Shown: positions 35,038 through 44,451, counted from the first letter of the stretch. The stretch: 64,000 bases of DNA from Micromonospora cathayae (GCF_028993575.1 NZ_CP118615.1:6787001-6851000); one strand, 5' to 3'. The notes: a model not told the origin generated them from the sequence alone. Numbers and translations: made by a program.

Positions 35038-37761
35038 ATGCGATTCAAGGCGTTCCTGCTACCCACCGCGCTCGCCCTGGCGCTGTCCGGGGCACCCGCC
35101 GCCCTCGCCGCCCCCGCCGACACCACCGATGCCCGGTCGGGCGACACCGCCGGTTCCCGGCCGACCGACGCGGTCGACCTCGACGTGCTGTTCGTCAGCG
35201 CGCACCCCGACGACGAGGCCAGCAGCCTCGCCACCCTCGGCCAGTGGAAGGAGAACTTCGGCGTCCGCTCCGGCGTCGTCACCATCACCCGGGGCGAGGG
35301 CGGCGGCAACGCCGTCGGCCTCGAGGAGGGCCCGCCGCTGGGCATCATCCGGGAGCGCGAGGAGCGCACCGCCATCGGCCGGGCCGGGGTGGAGAACCTC
35401 TACAACCTCGACCGGGTCGACTTCTGGTACACCGCCTCCGCGCCGCTGTCCGAGCAGATCTGGGGCCACGACGACACCCTCGCCCAGATCGTCCGGGTCA
35501 TCCGGACCACCCGGCCCGAGATCGTCATGACCATGAACCCGTCCCCCACCCCGGGCAACCACGGCAACCACCAGCAGGCCGCCCGGTTCGCCGCCGAGGC
35601 GTTCCACGCCGCCGCCGACCCGAAGGCGTTCCCCGAGCAGCTCAGCCGGGAGGGCCTCAAGCCGTTCCGGGCGGCGAAGTTCCTGCGTACCGGCGGCACC
35701 GGCAGCTCGTCCACCGGCCCCGCCTGCGCGACCAGCTTCACCCCGACCGTCCCCACCGACCAGGTCTTCGGGGTCTGGGAAGGCACCGTGAGCCGCACCG
35801 GCAAGACCTGGGGCGAGATCGAGGTGGACGCCCGCCGCGACTACGTCACCCAGGGCTGGGCGAACACCGCCGCCGCCCCCACCGACCCGGCCCGGATGCG
35901 CTGCGACTTCTACACCCTCGTCGACAGCCGGGTGCCGTACGACCCGGCGGACACCTCACCCGAGGCCATCCTGCGCGGCTCGGTGCTGCCCGCCGCCCCG
36001 GGCGGTCTCCCCGAGGACAGCGAGTTCTACCTGACCACCGACCGGTTCGACCTCGCCCCCGGGCAGACCGTCGAGGTCACCGCGCACGTCCGGGCCGCCA
36101 AGCGGGCGCTCACCAGGCCGACCGTGTCGCTGCGGCTGCCCGACGGCTGGACCGCCAAGGGTTCCGGCGTGCTGCGCGGCGCGGTCGCGCCGGGCAAGGA
36201 GAAGACCACCACCTTCACCGTCACCGTCCCCGCCGACGCCGACACCAACCAGCAGTCGCTGCTCGGCGCGACCCTGACCACCGGGCAGGGCACCGGGCGC
36301 ACCGACCGGGCCGTCCGGGTGGTCGCCGACGTCCGGGGCACCCTCGAACCGCTGCCCGAGGTCGGCATCTTCCGCGACTGGGCCGGCGCGGAGGGCTACC
36401 CGCAGCTCGACACGCTGATCAAGCCGGTACTCACCCTCGGCTCCGGCCAGAGCCGCGAGGTGCGCGTCGACCTGCGCAACCACGGCACCACCGCGCAGAG
36501 CGGCAGCGTCACCCTCGGCCTGCCGGCCGGCTTCACCGCCGACGCGGCGACCAAGAGCTACCCCAGCCTGGCCGCCGGGGCCACCGGCGCGGTCACCTTC
36601 ACCGTCACCAACAGCGACCCGTCGCTGCCCACCGCCAACGAAGGTGGCGAGAACGGCGACTACGGCATCACCATCACCACCACCAGCGGCTCCGGCACCA
36701 ACGTGGAGACCGGCGCGCTGGAGATCGTGCCTACCAGCGAGGTCCCGCACGCCGGGCACGACCACGCCGTCGACGGCGAGGCCACACCGGGCGAGTACCC
36801 GGGCGAGGAGCTGGACTTCTCCCGGATCTGGGAGGGGCAGGCCACCACTCCGCAGGACGCCTCGGCGGTCGGCCGGATCGCGTACACCGAGGACGCGCTG
36901 AAGGTGTTCGTGCGGGTCACCGACGACGTGCTCGGTAAGAAGGTCGTGCCGCAGGACTGCAAGCGGCAGCGCCGCACCGACAGCGTGGAGATCATCGTCG
37001 ACCCGAAGGGGAACTCGACCGACACCTCCACCGTGTTCAAGGCCGGCATCTTCCCGATCACCGACGACCCGGCGGGCGGCAACCCGCCGTGCTGGCAGCG
37101 TGACGCCGACAACCGGCAGGGGCCGGGCGCGACCACCGCGCCGGGGATGACCGTGGTCAGCAAGGTCAGCGAGCCGTACACCGGCTACACCATCGAGGCG
37201 AGCATCCCGTTCGCGGTGCTGCCGGACGCGGTCGACCCGCGCCGGATGGGCTTCAACGTGCTGGTCTACGACTCGGACACCCAGGACCTCAGCTCGCAGT
37301 CCCGGCTCGGCTGGTCCACCTTCACCGGCGTCCGCGCCGACCCGTACCGGTACGGGCTGGTCACCCTGCCCGGGTACAACCCGCCCGCCCGGCAGGCCAG
37401 TGAGCCGGTCTTCCCGGACACCGCCGCCCGCAGCGTGCACAGCCCGCAGACCATCGCACAGTCCGCGGTGGACGGGGTGGCCCCGGCCTCCGTCGCCAAG
37501 CTGCCCGAGCGGGCGTTGCGGATCACCGGCACCCGGGTCACCACCGACGGGGTACGCGTCACCGTACGCGCCGACCGCACCGGCACCGCCTACCTGTACG
37601 CCTGGGACGGTGACCGTTCCCTCGGCGACCGTACGGTGCAGCTGACCGCCGGCCGGACGGTGACCGTGACGGTGCCCGTCGCGGACGGCACGCCCACCAG
37701 CCTGCTGGCCGCGTACGAGTCCGGCGGCGCGGCCCTGGCCCACCAGGTGCCGCTGCGCTGA
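35038..37761 (+). CDS. Secreted PIG-L family deacetylase with CBM9-like C-terminal domain
   Basis: 907 residues. A signal peptide ends about residue 26 ('SGAPAALAAPA'). The zinc-binding PIG-L/LmbE domain follows: 'SAHPDDEA' (about residue 55) and 'NHGNHQQAA' (HxxH) with 'GEGGGNAVG'. The middle (residues 330-580) resembles NEW3-type beta-sandwich domains, and residues 590-790 a CBM9/DOMON-like domain ('TEDALKVFVRVTDDVLG', 'DSVEIIVDPKGN', 'YTIEASIPFAVLP'). PIG-L enzymes deacetylate N-acetylglucosamine derivatives; this one would act outside on glycans. ATG with GGAAGGA 6 bases upstream; the frame is open to 34708 but crosses the promoter. Confidence 0.88.
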   Translation: MRFKAFLLPTALALALSGAPAALAAPADTTDARSGDTAGSRPTDAVDLDVLFVSAHPDDEASSLATLGQWKENFGVRSGVVTITRGEGGGNAVGLEEGPPLGIIREREERTAIGRAGVENLYNLDRVDFWYTASAPLSEQIWGHDDTLAQIVRVIRTTRPEIVMTMNPSPTPGNHGNHQQAARFAAEAFHAAADPKAFPEQLSREGLKPFRAAKFLRTGGTGSSSTGPACATSFTPTVPTDQVFGVWEGTVSRTGKTWGEIEVDARRDYVTQGWANTAAAPTDPARMRCDFYTLVDSRVPYDPADTSPEAILRGSVLPAAPGGLPEDSEFYLTTDRFDLAPGQTVEVTAHVRAAKRALTRPTVSLRLPDGWTAKGSGVLRGAVAPGKEKTTTFTVTVPADADTNQQSLLGATLTTGQGTGRTDRAVRVVADVRGTLEPLPEVGIFRDWAGAEGYPQLDTLIKPVLTLGSGQSREVRVDLRNHGTTAQSGSVTLGLPAGFTADAATKSYPSLAAGATGAVTFTVTNSDPSLPTANEGGENGDYGITITTTSGSGTNVETGALEIVPTSEVPHAGHDHAVDGEATPGEYPGEELDFSRIWEGQATTPQDASAVGRIAYTEDALKVFVRVTDDVLGKKVVPQDCKRQRRTDSVEIIVDPKGNSTDTSTVFKAGIFPITDDPAGGNPPCWQRDADNRQGPGATTAPGMTVVSKVSEPYTGYTIEASIPFAVLPDAVDPRRMGFNVLVYDSDTQDLSSQSRLGWSTFTGVRADPYRYGLVTLPGYNPPARQASEPVFPDTAARSVHSPQTIAQSAVDGVAPASVAKLPERALRITGTRVTTDGVRVTVRADRTGTAYLYAWDGDRSLGDRTVQLTAGRTVTVTVPVADGTPTSLLAAYESGGAALAHQVPLR

Positions 37762-37776
37762 GCACACCAGGAACAC

Positions 37777-37811
37777 GGGCACCCCGGCCAGCACGCCTGG
37801 TCGGGGTGCCC
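37777..37811. terminator. Bidirectional terminator between PIG-L gene and membrane protein
   Basis: 10-base perfect arms (37777-37786, 37802-37811), extended by a few imperfect inner pairs, flanked by TTCC on one side, 15 bases after one stop and 5 bases from the other. Confidence 0.6.
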
Positions 37812-37816
37812 TTCCG

Positions 37817-40246
37817 CTACCGCAGCCGGTAGACGCTCACCCGGTCGTTACGGAACCGCAGGTCGGCCAGGTCGGCGAGGGCAGGCGGCTCGGCGGTGAC
37901 CTCCCGGTCGAGCACCAGCCAACGCACCGCATACCGGTCGCGCAGCACGGCCAGCCCGGCGGCGGTGGGCGCGGTGAACGCGGCGTCGTTGACCCGCAGC
38001 CGCTCCGGATCCCAGAACGGGGCGTACGCCCCACCGGGCAGACCCACCATCCGGGGCGCGAACGCCCACCCCTCCACCAGCACCGCGCGCTCGGCGTACC
38101 CGCTGAGCCAGAACGACCGGGCGTCACACCAGCCGTCGTCGGTCACCACCCGGCAGTGCACGTTGGTGGCGAGCACGTCGTCCGGGGCGCTGTGCTCCGC
38201 CACCCAGCGGGCCGCCTCCACCCGGGACGCCGGCATCGGCACCACCGCGTACGCCCCGCCGTTGGGGTACGTCCGCGCGGCAGCCGCGTCCAGCACCAGC
38301 CCCGGGGCACCGGCCACCAGCGCACCGGTGAGCAGCACCACCGCGCCCCGCCCGGCCAGCGCCGGCCAGCCGCCGACCAACGCCGGCCAGAGCAGCCCCA
38401 GCACGGTCGCCAGCACCGCCAACGCCACCACCCAACGCAGCAACGGCAGCACCGGCCCGTACGCCGGGCCGGGCCCGACGGCGGCCGGATGGTGCAGCTG
38501 GATCAGGGTGATCAGCAGGGCGAACCCGGCCGCCCCGGCGGCCAGCAAAGCGCGCCCCCGGGCCGGCAGCGCCGCCCGGTCCAACAGCTCGGCGTAACCC
38601 CAGGCGGACAGGATCACCCCGAACGCGAAACCGGCCCGGACGAAGTACTGGTTGCTGCTGCCCGGATGACCGACCAGCAGGTAGATCGCCGGCCCGGCCA
38701 GGGCCCCGCCGAGCAGCAGCAGCTGCACCGGTTCCAGCCGGCCCCGGCGCAGCCCGACCAGGGCCACCACGCCGGCCAGCCGGAGCTGGAGGTTGAGCAG
38801 GAACGCCACCGACACCGCCAGCCAGAGCCAGAAGCCGTGCGTCCCCACGTACGGTCGCAGCCCGGAGAACGGGTCGACGGTGACCCCGTGGCTCTCGAAC
38901 CGGAACAGCACGGCGGTGGCGAAAAGCTGGGCGGCCAGCGCCAACCCCACCGCACCGAACACCCGCGGCAGCACCTCGGCCGGCCGACGGAGGACCGCAG
39001 CCGACCGACGCAGCACCGCAGCCGACCGACGGAGGACCGCGCCCGGCCGCCGGCCCCCCGGCCACCGGGTATCGGCCGCACCGGCCACCGGCCGGGCCTC
39101 GGCCGCGCCGGCCACCTGCCGGGCATCGGCCGCACCGGCCGTCCGCCGACCGGTCACCAGCAGGATGAACGCGGTGAAGGCGAGCGCGGCCAACGCCACC
39201 GGCACCGAGCTGGCCTTCGCCCCGGTGGAGGCGGTCAGGAACAGCGCGGCGAGCAGCCACCCGCCCCGGCCGAGCGGAGGCACCGTACTCCCCCGGGCCC
39301 GGCCGACGATCTCACCGAGCGCGGCGATCAGCGGCAGCAGCAGCACCCAGGAGTACGTCATCGACGGGCTGCCCCAGACGATGAAGGTGGCCTGGGTGCC
39401 GAACAGTTGCCGGATGCCGTTCTCGTAACCGAACTCGCCGATAGTGAACATCAGCGCCGCCGCGCCCACCCCGGCGTGCGCCCGGCCGGTGACCCGCCAG
39501 CCGACCACCGCCACCAGCACGGCGGCCAGCGCGCACAACGCCGGAACCCCCAGCCGGAAGAAGACGGTCGGCAGGTCGACGCCACTGACCAGGCTGGCCG
39601 CCGCCAGGTGGGCGAAACCGAACCAGTGGTAGTGCAGCGGCTCCCCGGCGACCTGCGGCACGTCCAGCGGCATCTGGTGGGTGGCCGCACCGGCCAACGA
39701 GAGCTGGAACGCCAGGTCGATGTACTGCGCCTGGCCCTCGTCGGTGGGCAGCACCGGGTTGGGCCGCAGGAACGACTCGGCCAGGTAGAGGGTGAACCCG
39801 GCGACCACCCCGACCAGCGACCAGGCCCAGCCGGCCGGAACCGGGGTGTACCCGGTGACCCGCCAGTGCCGGCGCAGCCGGGGCACCACCAGGAACGGCC
39901 CGACCACCGCCAGCGGCCACAGCCACAGCCAGCCCGGTACGCCGAGCCCGACGAACACCGCCCAGCCGGCCAGCTCCAGCACCAGCCCGACCGCCGCGCC
40001 CACCGCGAGGTCCTCGACCAGGGTGTGCGGGCGGGACCGCAGCGCCCGGTACACCAGCGTGCCCGGCAGCAGGACGGCCAGCGACGCGTACCCGGTGAAA
40101 CGGGCCAGGTCGACGGCGGGCGTGCCGGTGGCGAGCAGGGTGACCGCGACGAACGCGAACCCGACAGCCAGCGGGGCGAAGCGGACGGCGACCGGACGGC
40201 GGGTCGGCGCGACACCCGACGGGGCGGCCGTGGCGAGCGCGGTCAC
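37817..40246 (-). CDS. Large polytopic membrane protein (possible GT-C-like enzyme)
   Basis: 809 residues with roughly 14-16 hydrophobic segments and a soluble C-terminal part of about 130 residues ('RTYPNGGAYAVVPMPASRVEAARWVAEHSAPDDVLATNVHC') like that of membrane glycosyltransferases and YfhO-like proteins. It is coupled to a GT2 enzyme by a 4-base overlap, which suggests it uses the polyprenyl-phosphate sugar made by that enzyme to decorate surface glycans; inference. A loop (about residues 370-425) holds repeats: AGAADAR/AGAAEAR and AVLRRSA three times (21-bp units near 38980-39050). Confidence 0.8.
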   Translation of the reverse strand: MTALATAAPSGVAPTRRPVAVRFAPLAVGFAFVAVTLLATGTPAVDLARFTGYASLAVLLPGTLVYRALRSRPHTLVEDLAVGAAVGLVLELAGWAVFVGLGVPGWLWLWPLAVVGPFLVVPRLRRHWRVTGYTPVPAGWAWSLVGVVAGFTLYLAESFLRPNPVLPTDEGQAQYIDLAFQLSLAGAATHQMPLDVPQVAGEPLHYHWFGFAHLAAASLVSGVDLPTVFFRLGVPALCALAAVLVAVVGWRVTGRAHAGVGAAALMFTIGEFGYENGIRQLFGTQATFIVWGSPSMTYSWVLLLPLIAALGEIVGRARGSTVPPLGRGGWLLAALFLTASTGAKASSVPVALAALAFTAFILLVTGRRTAGAADARQVAGAAEARPVAGAADTRWPGGRRPGAVLRRSAAVLRRSAAVLRRPAEVLPRVFGAVGLALAAQLFATAVLFRFESHGVTVDPFSGLRPYVGTHGFWLWLAVSVAFLLNLQLRLAGVVALVGLRRGRLEPVQLLLLGGALAGPAIYLLVGHPGSSNQYFVRAGFAFGVILSAWGYAELLDRAALPARGRALLAAGAAGFALLITLIQLHHPAAVGPGPAYGPVLPLLRWVVALAVLATVLGLLWPALVGGWPALAGRGAVVLLTGALVAGAPGLVLDAAAARTYPNGGAYAVVPMPASRVEAARWVAEHSAPDDVLATNVHCRVVTDDGWCDARSFWLSGYAERAVLVEGWAFAPRMVGLPGGAYAPFWDPERLRVNDAAFTAPTAAGLAVLRDRYAVRWLVLDREVTAEPPALADLADLRFRNDRVSVYRLR

Positions 40247-41283
40247 CGCAGGCTGTCGGCCAGCGCGGCCGGTCCCGGAACCTGGCCGACCGGGCCACCG
40301 TCACCGGTCCGTTCCCCGCCGACGACCGGGTCGCGGTCCCCGGCGTCGTCGGCACTGTCGGCGGCGACGACGTACGCCGGGCGGCCCTGCACGGCGGTGT
40401 AGATCCGGGCCACGTACTCGCCGAGCAGGCCCAGGCAGAGCAGTTGCACCGCGCCGAGGAAGAGGATCGCCATGTACAGCGACGGCCAGCCGGTGACCGT
40501 GGCCCCGGCGAACCAGGCGACCACCGCGACGACCACCAGCAACGCGCAGACCACCACCCCGGCCAGACCGAGCCAGGTGGCGAAGCGCAGCGGCGCGGCG
40601 GAGAAGCTGGTGACGCTCTCCGCCGCCAGCCCGGCCATCCGGGACAGCGGGTACTTGGTCCGCCCGGCGGCCCGCTCCGCCCGCTGGTAGGTCACCTCGC
40701 CGCTCGGAAAGCCCAGCCAGGGCACCACCAGGCGGAGCACCGGCGCGCGTTCGGGCAGCTCCCGCAGCGCCTCCACGACGGCCCGGCTGAGCAGCCGGAA
40801 GTCACCGGCCTGAGCGGGCACCTGCTTGCCGACCAGCCGACGCATCAGCCGGTAGTAGCCGGCGGCGGTCCACCGCTTGAAGGTGCCGTCGGTGCTCCGG
40901 TCGGCCCGCACACCGTAGACGACGTCCAGCCCCTCGGCACGGGCCAGCCGGAGCATCGCCACGATCGTCTCGGGCGGGTCCTGGAGGTCGGCGTCGATGC
41001 TCACCACGTACCGGCCCCGGGCCCGGAGCACCCCGGCGACCAGCGCCGCCTGGTGTCCGCTGTTACGCCGCAACCGCAGCACCCGCAGCTGCGGCCAGGA
41101 CGCCCGCAGGGCCGCCAGGCCGGCCGCGGTGCCGTCGACGCTGCCGTCGTCGACCGCCACCACCTCGTACGGCTCGGCCAGGTCGTCGAGGACCGGTCGC
41201 AGCCGCGCGGCGAGCAGCGGCAGCACGCTCTCCTCGTTGTACATCGGCACCACCACGGAGAGCAGGGGCCCGGTCCGTGTCAT
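40243..41283 (-). CDS. GT2 family polyprenyl-phosphate glycosyltransferase
   Basis: 346 residues, of the DPM1/GtrB/ArnC type. 'LSVVVPMYNEESVLPLL' opens the GT-A domain, 'DDGSVDGT' and 'SIDADLQDPPE' hold the nucleotide and metal-binding Asp residues, and two C-terminal membrane helices follow. It transfers a sugar from a nucleotide to undecaprenyl or decaprenyl phosphate. ATG 41283 fits the family start. The frame is open upstream to GTG 41493 through the tandem repeat at 41394-41483 and would add 70 low-complexity residues; other genes here have such extensions, so this is not excluded. Confidence 0.92.
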   Translation of the reverse strand: MTRTGPLLSVVVPMYNEESVLPLLAARLRPVLDDLAEPYEVVAVDDGSVDGTAAGLAALRASWPQLRVLRLRRNSGHQAALVAGVLRARGRYVVSIDADLQDPPETIVAMLRLARAEGLDVVYGVRADRSTDGTFKRWTAAGYYRLMRRLVGKQVPAQAGDFRLLSRAVVEALRELPERAPVLRLVVPWLGFPSGEVTYQRAERAAGRTKYPLSRMAGLAAESVTSFSAAPLRFATWLGLAGVVVCALLVVVAVVAWFAGATVTGWPSLYMAILFLGAVQLLCLGLLGEYVARIYTAVQGRPAYVVAADSADDAGDRDPVVGGERTGDGGPVGQVPGPAALADSLR

Positions 41284-41393
41284 GCCACTCGCCCCCGTCC
41301 ACCCTCGCCGGCCCACCGGACGAGGCGAACCTACCAGCCGTGATCCGGCCGGACGGTCGTCAGACGCAGGGCGTCCACCGACCGGGCCAGCCT

Positions 41394-41483
41394 CCCCCGG
41401 CTCGGACCCGCGCACGTCCCCCGGCTCGGGCCAACGTCCCCCCGGCTCGGACCCGCGCGCGCCCCCCGGCTCGGACCAACGGG
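41394..41483. repeat. 45-bp tandem repeat (two copies of a 24+21 unit)
   Basis: CCCCCGGCTCGG(A/G)CC is repeated four times at alternating 24- and 21-base steps. It lies in the 225-base gap upstream of the GT2 gene and is in frame with it (EPG-containing 15-residue units). Confidence 0.75.
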
Positions 41484-41508
41484 CAGCGGGCACGGTGAGC
41501 CGACAGGG

Positions 41509-43245
41509 TCAGCGGGCACAGGCTCCGGCGGACAGGCCCGGCACCGGCACCGGGGCGCGGCCGGTCGGCCGGGCCTTCCCGGCGAGCACGTCGGCCAGCC
41601 CGGCCATCGACACCCGGCTCGACGAGTACGTCGCCAGCAGGATCGGCGACTTCGCCTTCGCCAGCACGTACGGCGTGTCCATCGCCACCGTGACGGCGGC
41701 GGTGGCGTTCAGGTCGGCGGCGGTGTCGCCGTACCCGACCAGGTGCACCACCGTGCCACCGGAGGGCACCACCCGGACCCCGGCGGCGGTCAGCGCCTCG
41801 GCCAACGCGGCCCGGGTCCGCTCCCGGCCGCCCGAGGCGGTGACGGTGACCGGCCCGGTCACCGCCGCCTTCGCGCAGGAGCCGCGCAGCATGGTCACCG
41901 CGGCGGTCGCCAGGTCCCGGGCGGCCCGGCTGTGCGCCTCGCTCCCGATGGTGGACCGGTCCGGGACGGGCTTGTCAGCCAACCGGAACTTGAGGGTCAG
42001 CACCCGGGTGACCGCCTCGACCAGCCGGGTACGGGGCAGCGAACCGTCCCGCAGCGCGGCGAGCAGCCCGTCGTACGCCTGGGTCACGTTCGGCGGCATG
42101 AGGATCAGGTCGTTGCCGGCGTTGAGCGCCCGGACCGCCGCCTCGCCCGGCGGGTACCGCTTGGCCGGGGCCATGTTCATCCCGTCGGTGATCAGCACAC
42201 CCTGGAAGCCGAGCTGTCCCCGGAGCACGTCGGTGAGGAGCTTGCGGGAGAAGGTGCCGGGAACCCCGGGGTCGACGGCCCGGACGTCGAGGTGGGCGGA
42301 CATGACCGCCCAGGCCCCGGCGTCGATGCCGGCGTCGAACGGGGGCAGCGCCCCGGCGTCGAGGACCTTCCGGGGCTGGGTGAGCACCGGCAGCTCGGAG
42401 TGCGAGTCGGCGGCGCTGTGCCCGTGTCCGGGGAAGTGCTTGAGGGTGGCCGCCACGCCCGCCCCCTGGAGGCCGCGTACCGCCCCGCCGACCTGGGCGG
42501 CGACCCGCTCCGGATCGGCCCCGAAGGACCGGGAGCCGATCACCGTGCTGCGGGTGGCGAGCACGTCGGCGACCGGGGCGAAGTCCAGGTTGATCCCGAG
42601 GGCGGCGAGTTCGGTGCCGGCGGCCCGCCAGGCGGCCTCGGTCCGGGCCGGGTCGTCGGCCGCCCCGGCGGCGAGGGCGCTGGGCAACTGGGTCACACCG
42701 TCGGTGATCCGGGTCACCACGCCGTACTCCTGGTCGGTGCCGATCAGGAACGGCGCGGTGCCGGCGGGCAGCTTCCCGGCGGCGGTACGCAGCCCGGTGG
42801 TCAGCCCGTGCACCTGCTCGGGGCTGTCGACGTTGGTGGTCTCCTGGTTGCCGGAGGTCGGGTCGTCGGCGGAGAAGCCGACCAGGATCAGCCCGCCGAG
42901 GCGGTACCTGGTGACCATCTCGGCCGGCGTGGACACCCCGGCGAGGGCCTGGTTGCCGCGCGCGGAGCCGGGTGACACGTCGGTGGCCGAGCTGCCGTAC
43001 GCGTACGGCATCAGCACCTGCCCGACCAGGTCCTCGTCGCCGAGTCGGGCGACCAGCTCGGCCGCCCGCGCGGCCGGATCGCCGGCCGGGGTGGCGCTGG
43101 CCGCCGGGGTGGGGCTGGTGGTCGGGGTGCCGCTCGGCCCGCCCGGTCCCCCGGGTGTCTCTCCCCTGCTCTGCGCGCACCCCGAGGAGGTCAGGACGGC
43201 CAGCAGGACGGAGGCGACGCCGACGCGCCGGAGGAGGGACGACAC
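41509..43245 (-). CDS. GH3 beta-N-acetylhexosaminidase-type lipoprotein
   Basis: 578 residues. Lipobox 'VLTSSGCAQ' (Cys23), a Pro/Thr/Ser linker, then a GH3 domain: 'APFLIGTDQEYG', 'INLDFAPVADV', the NagZ signature 'KHFPGHGHSAADSHSELP' with the catalytic His, and the nucleophile Asp in 'LITDGMNM'. NagZ-like enzymes release N-acetylglucosamine from muropeptides; here on the outside, as in other actinobacteria. A C-terminal 160-residue domain of the two-domain GH3 type is present. GTG at 43245. Confidence 0.92.
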   Translation of the reverse strand: MSSLLRRVGVASVLLAVLTSSGCAQSRGETPGGPGGPSGTPTTSPTPAASATPAGDPAARAAELVARLGDEDLVGQVLMPYAYGSSATDVSPGSARGNQALAGVSTPAEMVTRYRLGGLILVGFSADDPTSGNQETTNVDSPEQVHGLTTGLRTAAGKLPAGTAPFLIGTDQEYGVVTRITDGVTQLPSALAAGAADDPARTEAAWRAAGTELAALGINLDFAPVADVLATRSTVIGSRSFGADPERVAAQVGGAVRGLQGAGVAATLKHFPGHGHSAADSHSELPVLTQPRKVLDAGALPPFDAGIDAGAWAVMSAHLDVRAVDPGVPGTFSRKLLTDVLRGQLGFQGVLITDGMNMAPAKRYPPGEAAVRALNAGNDLILMPPNVTQAYDGLLAALRDGSLPRTRLVEAVTRVLTLKFRLADKPVPDRSTIGSEAHSRAARDLATAAVTMLRGSCAKAAVTGPVTVTASGGRERTRAALAEALTAAGVRVVPSGGTVVHLVGYGDTAADLNATAAVTVAMDTPYVLAKAKSPILLATYSSSRVSMAGLADVLAGKARPTGRAPVPVPGLSAGACAR

Positions 43246-43328
43246 GCCCCCATCCCATCAGCCCCCCACCACCCCCCGCAAATCCCCCACACCCCACCCA
43301 CTCCCCCACCCCACCCCGCCCCCCAGCG

Positions 43329-43389
43329 GTTGATCATGAAGTTGTTGTCACCCCACCCGGCGTGTCGTGTCACCAACTTCATGGTCAAC
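43329..43389. repeat. Imperfect palindrome of the GTTGATCATGAAGTTG family
   Basis: 19-base arms 43329-43347 and 43371-43389 match at 17 positions when folded, with a 23-base loop. I recall similar GTTGATCATGAAGTTG sequences scattered between genes in Micromonospora; that is memory, not a search. Low GC for this region. Confidence 0.7.
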
Positions 43390-43419
43390 GGGGGATAGCG
43401 GGCCGGGGACCGGGCGGGG

Positions 43420-43487
43420 CGGGGAGCCGGGGGGGGCGGGGAGCCGGGGGGGGCGGGGAGCCGGGGGGGGCGGGGAGCCGGGGGGGG
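43420..43487. repeat. 17-bp G-rich tandem repeat, four copies
   Basis: CGGGGAGCCGGGGGGGG repeated at 43420, 43437, 43454 and 43471, with runs of 4-8 G suited to G-quadruplex formation on the plus strand. It sits just past the end of the DUF3145 gene and upstream of the GH3 gene (both minus strand). The rest of 43246-43497 is C-rich low complexity. Confidence 0.9.
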
Positions 43488-43497
43488 GGAGTGGGGG

Positions 43498-43989
43498 TTA
43501 GCCGACTCGGGTTAGGAGGGTTACGGGGGCGCCGTCGCCGGCGTAGCGGTAGGGCTCGAGTTCGGCGTCCCAGGCGGTGCCGAGGGCCTTGTCGAGGGCG
43601 TGGGCGAGAGCCTCCGGGCCCCGGGCGGCGGCCATGATGGCACGCAGCCGGTCCTCGCCGAGCTGGATGTCGCCGGCCGCGCCGACCGTGGCCCGGAACA
43701 GCCCCCGGCCGGGGACGTACATGAAGCGTTCGCCGTCCACGCCGGGACTCGCTTCCTCGGTCACCTCGAAACGGATCATGGGCCACTGCCGCAGGGCAGC
43801 GGCCAGCTCGGCGCCGGTCCCTGGACGACCGGTCCACCCGCACTCGGCCCGGCGGGCGCCGGGATCGACGGGCTGGGCCGTCCACTGCAGGTTGACCGGC
43901 GCGACGAGGACGCGCGCGATCGCCCACTCGACGTGTGGACACACGGCGAGCGGGGTCGAGTGGACGTATACGACGCCACGCGTTGGCAC
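43498..43989 (-). CDS. DUF3145 family protein
   Basis: 163 residues, conserved in actinobacteria and of unknown function: 'TRGVVYVHSTPLAVCPHVEWAIARVL' and 'QPVDPGARRAECGWTG' are typical. GTG 43989 has GGGAGG upstream. In Streptomyces, from memory, this gene lies directly after fabF; here it is 25 kb away, with the whole accessory block between them. Confidence 0.88.
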   Translation of the reverse strand: MPTRGVVYVHSTPLAVCPHVEWAIARVLVAPVNLQWTAQPVDPGARRAECGWTGRPGTGAELAAALRQWPMIRFEVTEEASPGVDGERFMYVPGRGLFRATVGAAGDIQLGEDRLRAIMAAARGPEALAHALDKALGTAWDAELEPYRYAGDGAPVTLLTRVG

Positions 43990-44280
43990 GGTGGACCTCC
44001 CGGAGAGCGAGGTGCGTCTTCCCCTACGACCTCGATCGCCAAGTGGTACCAGGTAACACATGATGACTGCTGTGACGGATGATGCGCCAGGGAATCGGAA
44101 AACTCGCCGGATGGAATAGCCGCGCAGGTGGGCGCGGTTGTCGCTGGGGACGGTCGCGACCGGCCGGACGGGAGGCGACACGCCGACCGACCGGGTGTCG
44201 GGATCGTGTACAGTTCACTCGGCGGTCTGTGCCGCCGACAGCAACATCAGCACCACCCGACGGCCTCCACCGTCACGCAC

Positions 44281-44340
44281 CACCCCGGCGGTTCCGCCGC
44301 CGGAACGGCACCACCCGGCGGTTCCGCCGCCACCAGCAGC
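44281..44340. repeat. 30-bp repeat, two copies, in the 43990-44451 gap
   Basis: CCCGGCGGTTCCGCCGCC occurs at 44284 and 44314. The 462-base gap otherwise holds the control regions of the two divergent genes; a TACAGT at 44209-44214 is a weak -10 candidate. No gene or RNA was recognised. Confidence 0.6.
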
Positions 44341-44451
44341 ACCTCGCGGCCTCGCCGCCGCACCTGACTGCGGGCTCGCCTCCTAGCGGGGGTGTCCGCA
44401 CAAGCCCCCGGACGTTCCCGTCCTCCCGTACGTCTTGCAAGGAGTACCTCC

